In this document: piece after piece, positions 59,605 to 64,000 of the stretch
Layout of the letters: every line of letters starts with the position of its first letter
How positions within the stretch are numbered: the first letter of the stretch is position 1
Source of the DNA: Paenibacillus_F sp047238265
GTDB taxonomy: Bacteria; Bacillota; Bacilli; Paenibacillales; NBRC-103111
Direction of reading: 5' to 3'
DNA: 64,000 nt
NCBI RefSeq assembly: GCF_047238265.1
Contig: NZ_JBDFMM010000001.1
Coordinates: 744,001 to 808,000 of the forward strand
Program-made: the position numbers and the translations under genes
Notes under the pieces: model-generated
What the model saw: only the letters and a program-made list of their open reading frames with translations
What the model was told of the DNA's origin: nothing
The model's database searches: none

Positions 59605-60216
59605 ATGATTGAGATCGATCCGGAAAGCCAGAGCGAGCGCGAGACGTACAAGCTGCTCATCGGGAGCATCATTCCCCGGCCGGTCGCGTTCGTGACGACG
59701 CTGTCCAAGGAAGGCGTCGTCAACGCGGCGCCGTTCAGTTACTTCAACATCGTGACGGCAAACCCGCCGCTGATTTCCGTCTCCGTTCAGCGTAAGGACG
59801 GAGAGCCGAAGGATACGGCGCGCAACGCACGGGACCTGGGCGCGTTCGTTGTCCATATCAGCGACGAATCGTACATCGAAGCGATCAACGCGACCGCGGC
59901 AGCGCTGCCGCCGGATGAGAGCGAGATCGAACTCGCGGGTCTGACGCTCGTCGAAAGCGGCAAAATCGCCGTGCCCGGCGTATCCGAAGCGAAGATCCGC
60001 ATGGAGTGCGTGCTGGAGCGGTCGATTCCGCTCGGCGGCATCGATTCGGCGCCGGCGTGCGATCTGCTGATCGGCCGCGTGGTCCGCTTCCACATCGCCG
60101 ACGAGCTGTACAGCGGAGGGCGCATCGATCCGGCCGCGCTCCGTCCGGTCAGCCGGCTCGCCGGCAGCGGCTACAGCAAGCTCGGCGAGATTTTCTCGCT
60201 GGAGCGGCCGGAGTGA
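59605..60216 (+). CDS. Flavin reductase-like, FMN-binding protein
   Basis: A 203-residue split-barrel flavoprotein of the flavin reductase/flavoredoxin type (YwrF-like), with IIPRPVAFVTTLSKEGVVNAAPFSYFN near the N-terminus and a second half containing GRVVRFHIADELY. It binds FMN and likely moves electrons from NAD(P)H or another donor. The ATG follows GGAAAGGAGAG. It lies 170 bases after the esterase and before a strong terminator, so it may end the stress operon. Confidence 0.88.
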   Translation: MIEIDPESQSERETYKLLIGSIIPRPVAFVTTLSKEGVVNAAPFSYFNIVTANPPLISVSVQRKDGEPKDTARNARDLGAFVVHISDESYIEAINATAAALPPDESEIELAGLTLVESGKIAVPGVSEAKIRMECVLERSIPLGGIDSAPACDLLIGRVVRFHIADELYSGGRIDPAALRPVSRLAGSGYSKLGEIFSLERPE

Positions 60217-60291
60217 GCGGGGGTTGTGCCGGCAGACGGATGCAGTGAGGCAGCCGGCGTTACGGCTCCGAAAATAGGATCAGAAAAGAGC

Positions 60292-60339
60292 AAAGCTGCG
60301 ATCTCCGCCGGGAATACCGGAAAGATCCGCAGCTTTTTG
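60292..60339 (+). terminator. Terminator after the flavin reductase gene
   Basis: AAAGCTGCG-GATC-type left arm pairs with GATC-CGCAGCTTT, with an inner CCG/CGG stem, then TTTTTG. Confidence 0.82.
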
Positions 60340-60684
60340 TTATGTTCGGGATTAGCTGAAGTACGTATCCTTTCGTGCAAAAGGAACATCCGGCACCGGT
60401 TTTTTTGGCCAAAGTCAGTTGATGGGTTTCATTATTTAGGGCATTTTTTATTGAGGAGAATAATCAGGTCGCGTGCGGATAAAGCTGAGCTGATTGCCTG
60501 CCAAGCGCCGTCCTGGCTTTTCTCGTCTATCCTTAAAAAAGAGAGGGAGCCCGAAGTCCGGCACCGGCATGTTCAATGAAACGATTCCGTACTCATCCTG
60601 TATTCTCGTGAGGTCCGTCCCGGGCTATAATGGGAGGAACGACTAGCGGATGCTTGAGGCGTTTGCGGCAGGGAGTGTTACATA
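60340..60684. other. Intergenic region before fetAB-like genes
   Basis: About 345 bases without a supported gene. A TATAAT (60626-60631) with TTCTCG at 17 bases upstream may be the promoter of the exporter genes. Nothing else recognisable. Confidence 0.5.
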
Positions 60685-61431
60685 GTGGGTACGAGGCTGA
60701 TTTTGCACGAACTTTCAAAAAAAAGGCACGACCGTCCCTCTGATTACTTGTTCCGGGACATTTCGGCCGAGGTGGGGGAAGGCGAGCGCGTTGCGGTGAT
60801 CGGAACGTCGGGGCAGGGCAAAACGACGCTGCTGCGCATCCTGGCCCGTCTCGACTGCCCGGACGAGGGGGAGCTCCGGCTCCACGGTAAAAACGCGGAC
60901 GAATGGAAACCGCAGGAGTGGCGCAAAAAAATATGCTACGTGGCCCAGCAGCCGGTTATGCTGCCCGGCAGCGTCGAGGAGAACTTGCAGACGGTCAGCA
61001 GGTTGCACGGAACCACGTTCGAGCGGGAGCTTGCGAAGCGGTACATGGCCGAGCTCGGTTTGGCCGAGCTGGACTGGGCGAAGCAGGGCGGAGATTTGTC
61101 CGGCGGCGAAAAGCAGCGGACGGCTCTCGTGCGGGCCATGCTCCTTCAGCCGGAAGTGATGCTGCTCGACGAGGTGACGGCTTCGCTCGATCCCGGCAGC
61201 AAGAGGGCGGCAGAGCGCCTGCTTACCGACTGGTCGCGGAGCGCGGGCACGTCGCTCGTCTGGATCACACATGATCTGGAACAGGCGGCCCAGATAAGCG
61301 ATGCGGTATGGTTCATGGACGAAGGACGGCTGATGGAGTCGGCGCGGACCGGGGAATTTTTCCGGGAGCCGTCGACTGAACAGGCGCGCCGGTTTATCTC
61401 CCGTCCGGACCGGGAAGGGGAGGGAGACTGA
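60685..61431 (+). CDS. ABC exporter ATP-binding protein, FetA-like
   Basis: A 248-residue ABC ATPase with Walker A GTSGQGKTT, signature LSGGEKQR, Walker B VMLLDEV and the H-loop WITHD. The partner directly downstream is a FetB-type permease, so it is the FetA-like subunit of an exporter linked in E. coli to iron and peroxide resistance. The start is GTG at 60685 after GGGAG. Its stop overlaps the permease start. Confidence 0.87.
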   Translation: MGTRLILHELSKKRHDRPSDYLFRDISAEVGEGERVAVIGTSGQGKTTLLRILARLDCPDEGELRLHGKNADEWKPQEWRKKICYVAQQPVMLPGSVEENLQTVSRLHGTTFERELAKRYMAELGLAELDWAKQGGDLSGGEKQRTALVRAMLLQPEVMLLDEVTASLDPGSKRAAERLLTDWSRSAGTSLVWITHDLEQAAQISDAVWFMDEGRLMESARTGEFFREPSTEQARRFISRPDREGEGD

Positions 61432-62195
61432 TGTCCAATCTTGCGCAGGCCAGCACGCTGGTGTTCGTGATCGTGACGATTTTGCTGTCCATGAGGCAGA
61501 AGCTGGGGCTGGAGAAAGAGATCATCGTCGGCACGGTCCGCTCGGCCCTGCAGCTTCTGTTCGTCGGGTATGTGCTGCACTTCGTATTCGATGCGCGGCA
61601 TCCGGTCTTCATAATCCTGATTATTGCGGCGATGATTGCGGTCGCCACCTGGAACGTCGGCAAACGGGCCAAGGAGATTCCAGGCATCAAGACCCGGATC
61701 GCTCTGGCTCTGGCCTGCACCGAAGCCGTGACGATGGCGCTGCTGCTCGGGTTCGGCATCATCGAAGCGATTCCGCAGTTTATTATCCCGATCAGCGGAA
61801 TTACTATAGGCAGCTCGATGATCGTGGCGGGTCTTTTTCTCAATGCGATGAAAAGGGAAATGGAAGCCGCCCGCGGAGAGATCGAAGCTCTGCTTGCCTT
61901 GGGCGCCTCCGCGAAGCAGGCGATACACGCGCCGATCAAGCGGTCGGTCCGCTCCGGTATGATTCCGACACTCGACGGGATGAAAACGACGGGGCTCGTC
62001 CAGCTTCCGGGCATGATGACCGGCATGATTGCGGCCGGAGCCGACCCGGTGGAGGCGGTGCGCTATCAGATTCTGATCATGTTCGTGCTGTCTTCGGCCG
62101 CGGCGCTGACCGCCATGCTGCTCGGTCTGCTTAGCGCGCCGCTGTGGTTTACGGCAGACGAGCGGCTGAGGGTGCCGGAGGCGAAGAAGCTGTAG
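61431..62195 (+). CDS. ABC exporter permease, FetB-like
   Basis: A 254-residue permease with about seven helices and the family motif KRSVRSGMIPTLDGMKTTGLVQLPGMMTGMI, given here in two parts: RSGMIPTLDGMK and TTGLVQLPGMMTG. This places it in the UPF0014/FetB (YbbM) family. With the FetA-like ATPase it forms a complete exporter. The ATG overlaps the ATPase stop by one base (TGATG). Substrate in this organism is not known; iron is the best guess. Confidence 0.88.
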   Translation: MSNLAQASTLVFVIVTILLSMRQKLGLEKEIIVGTVRSALQLLFVGYVLHFVFDARHPVFIILIIAAMIAVATWNVGKRAKEIPGIKTRIALALACTEAVTMALLLGFGIIEAIPQFIIPISGITIGSSMIVAGLFLNAMKREMEAARGEIEALLALGASAKQAIHAPIKRSVRSGMIPTLDGMKTTGLVQLPGMMTGMIAAGADPVEAVRYQILIMFVLSSAAALTAMLLGLLSAPLWFTADERLRVPEAKKL

Positions 62196-62470
62196 AGGGA
62201 GCGCACGCCCTTTCCTCCGCTGCTTCGTGCTCTGCCCTTGCTTCGCTTAACGCGAAGTCGGCCGGAACCGTTCTTCTTGAAACGGGCGGCTGAGCCGGTT
62301 GATTATGCGGGCGTGAAGACTCACGAGGGCTCCGGCTGCATACAGTCCGTTCCGCTTACGGCAGACCAATTGTAGTAACCAAGCTGCCGAGCCTGGCGCT
62401 ATTTTGCCGATAGTACCGGGCGTGATAAACTAGAACATGTACATAAAGGTGGATGGAAAGGAAGACGAGG

Positions 62471-63457
62471 ATGATCAGATTTGCAGTCGTAGGAACGAAC
62501 TGGATTACGGAAGAACTTATTCATGCCGGCCGGGAATCGGATGATTTCGGGCTCACCGGGGTTTATTCCCGCACGGCGGAGCGCGCCCGGCAATTTGCGG
62601 ACAAATTCGATATCCCGCATATATATACGGACTTGGAAGCTATGGCGCAAAGCCGCGAATTCGACGCGGTTTATATCGCCAGCCCCAATTCTTTTCACGC
62701 CGAACAAGCCATCGCGCTGATGAAGGGCGGCAAGCATGTGCTGTGCGAGAAGCCTATCGCTTCAAATACGGAAGAACTCCGCGCGATGATCGGGGCGGCG
62801 AAAGAGAACAACGTGCTTCTGATGGAAGCTCTGAAATCCACACTGCTTCCGAACTTCAAGGCCATCCGGGACAATCTTCACAAAATCGGTCCGGTGCGCC
62901 GGTATTTCGGCAGCTACTGCCAGTATTCTTCGCGTTATGACGCGTACAAGCAGGGCACGGTCCTGAACGCTTTCAATCCCGTTTATTCCAACGGGTCCAT
63001 GATGGATCTCGGGGTATACTGCGTGCATCCGGCCGTTCAGCTGTTCGGCAAACCGGACGCCGTTAAGGCGGGAGGCATGCTGCTGGAATCGGGTGTGGAC
63101 GGGGAGGGCAGCGTGCTGCTCAAGTACGGGGAGATGGACGCCGTTATCATGCACTCGAAGATTACGCATTCCTATCAGTCCTCGGAGATTCAGGGCGAGA
63201 ACGGCACGATCGTGATCGACAAGATCAGCCAGCCGGAAAAAGTCGAAATCCGCTACAGGGACGGCTCTGTGGAGGATCTTACACAGCCTCAAATCGCGCG
63301 GAATATGTATTACGAAGTCCAGGAATTTATCGACCTGATCCGGGACGGCAGGACGGAATCGGCTGTTAATTCCCATGAGGTTTCGCTGACCGCCATGGAA
63401 ATCATGGACGAAGCCCGCAGGCAAATCGGGCTTGTATACCCCGCGGACAAGAAGTAA
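62471..63457 (+). CDS. Gfo/Idh/MocA family oxidoreductase
   Basis: A 328-residue NAD(P)-dependent oxidoreductase. The N-terminal Rossmann domain has MIRFAVVGTNWITEELI and the conserved GGKHVLCEKPIA with the catalytic EKP lysine near residue 93; the C-terminal domain is the family alpha/beta fold. Members act on sugars, inositols or trans-dihydrodiols. The ATG at 62471 follows GGAAAGGAAG; the in-frame ATG at 62453 overlaps that site. Its substrate is unknown. A terminator lies 250 bases downstream. Confidence 0.88.
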   Translation: MIRFAVVGTNWITEELIHAGRESDDFGLTGVYSRTAERARQFADKFDIPHIYTDLEAMAQSREFDAVYIASPNSFHAEQAIALMKGGKHVLCEKPIASNTEELRAMIGAAKENNVLLMEALKSTLLPNFKAIRDNLHKIGPVRRYFGSYCQYSSRYDAYKQGTVLNAFNPVYSNGSMMDLGVYCVHPAVQLFGKPDAVKAGGMLLESGVDGEGSVLLKYGEMDAVIMHSKITHSYQSSEIQGENGTIVIDKISQPEKVEIRYRDGSVEDLTQPQIARNMYYEVQEFIDLIRDGRTESAVNSHEVSLTAMEIMDEARRQIGLVYPADKK

Positions 63458-63677
63458 CCCGACTATGGGGGTTGGACCCCTGGACCACTAGACAAACGGC
63501 GGCGAGCGGAGAACCCGGAAAGGCCGTAAGCCCGATTCCCCGAAAAGGGCGATGCCTTTCCGCACCGCGCGAGGCTTTCGCCGCGCGGTGTCGGGCGTCA
63601 CATGACGATGGCCGGCCTTATGGCTTCGTACGTGCCGTTCCTTCCTTCGCTTCCGCCGCTGCGGTTAAAAGCGGCAC

Positions 63678-63701
63678 AAAAAAACGCGGTCTTCGACCGC
63701 G
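63678..63701 (-). terminator. Minus-strand terminator-like hairpin
   Basis: CGCGGTC-TTC-GACCGCG (63685-63701) has a T-run only on the minus strand. No minus-strand gene is visible to its right within the window. Confidence 0.6.
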
Positions 63702-63705
63702 GGCG

Positions 63706-63752
63706 AGCCTGCGGCTCCTTTCCGAATCCGGAAGGGGCTTCAGGCTTTTTTT
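63706..63752 (+). terminator. Plus-strand terminator after the Gfo/Idh gene
   Basis: AGCCTG with CAGGCT and inner GCTCCTT-CCG with CGG-AAGGGGC, followed by seven Ts. The rest of 63458-63930 holds one further GC-rich hairpin (CACCGCGCG 63563, CGCGCGGTG 63590) and no supported gene. Confidence 0.78.
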
Positions 63753-63930
63753 CGCCGTATTTTCCTCCCGGTCCGGAAGTATAAAGCCGCGATGTCGCAT
63801 CGGGATAACCGGCCCTGCTCCCCCCGAAGCAAAGTCAAAATAATGCACATTTAGGTCAGAATCCGAATCGGTCCCGTCCGTCCGGTCATCGTATAGTGAA
63901 GGTACCATCAAGGTAGAGAGGTGCTTGAGT

Positions 63931-64000
63931 ATGAAACTGGACAGCTCGAATGTGAGCAGGGCGGCCGCATCGGCTCCCAAGAAGCCGTTTTGGAACCACC
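63931..64000 (+). CDS. Start of a protein cut by the window edge
   Basis: The ATG at 63931 is 9 bases after AGAGAGG and opens a frame (MKLDSSNVSRAAASAPKKPF and on) that runs off the window. Too little is present to assign a family. The first residues are hydrophilic and show no signal peptide. Confidence 0.6.
   Translation, partial: MKLDSSNVSRAAASAPKKPFWNH

Noticed and set aside
63472..63980. Open frames on both strands in the last 500 bases
   Set aside because: They cross two terminator hairpins and a GC-rich palindrome and lack start signals.

Overview
The window looks like the chromosome of a Gram-positive spore-forming member of the Bacillales, most probably Paenibacillaceae. The case rests on a SigI/RsgI pair, a KinA-type cytoplasmic sensor kinase with Spo0A-box-like sites, an L20-leader/infC-rpmI-rplT operon, a leucine T-box in front of ilvB, a PerR-type box, an NrnB-type DHH nuclease, SLH and Ig-like (BIg2) surface proteins, strong GGAGG ribosome-binding sites with frequent TTG/GTG starts, and a moderately high GC content. 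No tRNA, rRNA, CRISPR array, transposase or phage gene was seen. The family assignment is an inference from gene content.

Layout. 0-3 kb: a membrane GT2 glycosyltransferase and the translation operon infC-rpmI-rplT behind an autoregulatory leader. 3-11.3 kb: branched-chain amino acid genes ilvB-ilvN-ilvC-leuA, a PLP aminotransferase and leuB; leuC, leuD and ilvD are not here. 11.3-12.8 kb: a PerR-box-controlled 2-Cys peroxiredoxin and a GcvH-like protein whose lipoyl-lysine is a threonine. 12.8-18.9 kb (minus): an alpha-glucan operon of DUF4912 protein, a GH57-GT4 fusion and a GH15 enzyme. 19-28.6 kb: small unknown proteins, sigI-rsgI, a sporulation-type kinase, leucyl aminopeptidase, a stress protein and an SLH protein. 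28.6-37.3 kb: a ten-repeat BIg2 secreted protein, a diguanylate cyclase behind a possible attenuator, a SigA-like factor without region 1.1, nrnB and a uronate-dehydrogenase-like SDR. 37.4-39.2 kb: an Lrp-family regulator with two half-size chromate transporters (ywrCBA-like).

39.3-46.6 kb is the most interesting part. A double-glycine-leader peptide (73 aa, three Cys in the core, one at the very C-terminus) is divergent from a C39-peptidase ABC exporter and followed by a GT2 glycosyltransferase resembling SunS, the sublancin S-glycosyltransferase. Together they look like a glycocin cluster. The glycosyltransferase is split by a +1 frame break directly after CTGCAG. A second GT2-TPR gene about 3 kb away carries another +1 break in nearly the same 14-base context, pointing to a systematic sequencing error, recoding, or recurrent mutation.

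46.8-51 kb: a FadR-type regulator divergent from glcD-glcF; GlcF carries a long Ala-rich insert, as do PepA and the GH57-GT4 protein. 51-55.6 kb: small regulators and unknowns, plus a GH8 glucanase/chitosanase with a cre site, a long leader hairpin with a U-tract, and a LacI-type palindrome. 55.7-60.3 kb: a quinone/aromatic electrophile defence set resembling the B. subtilis MhqR regulon (MarR regulator, pirin, nitroreductase, ring-cleaving dioxygenase, esterase, flavin reductase) with matching 18-bp palindromes at two promoters. 60.6-64 kb: a FetAB-type exporter, a Gfo/Idh oxidoreductase, and the start of a gene cut by the window edge.
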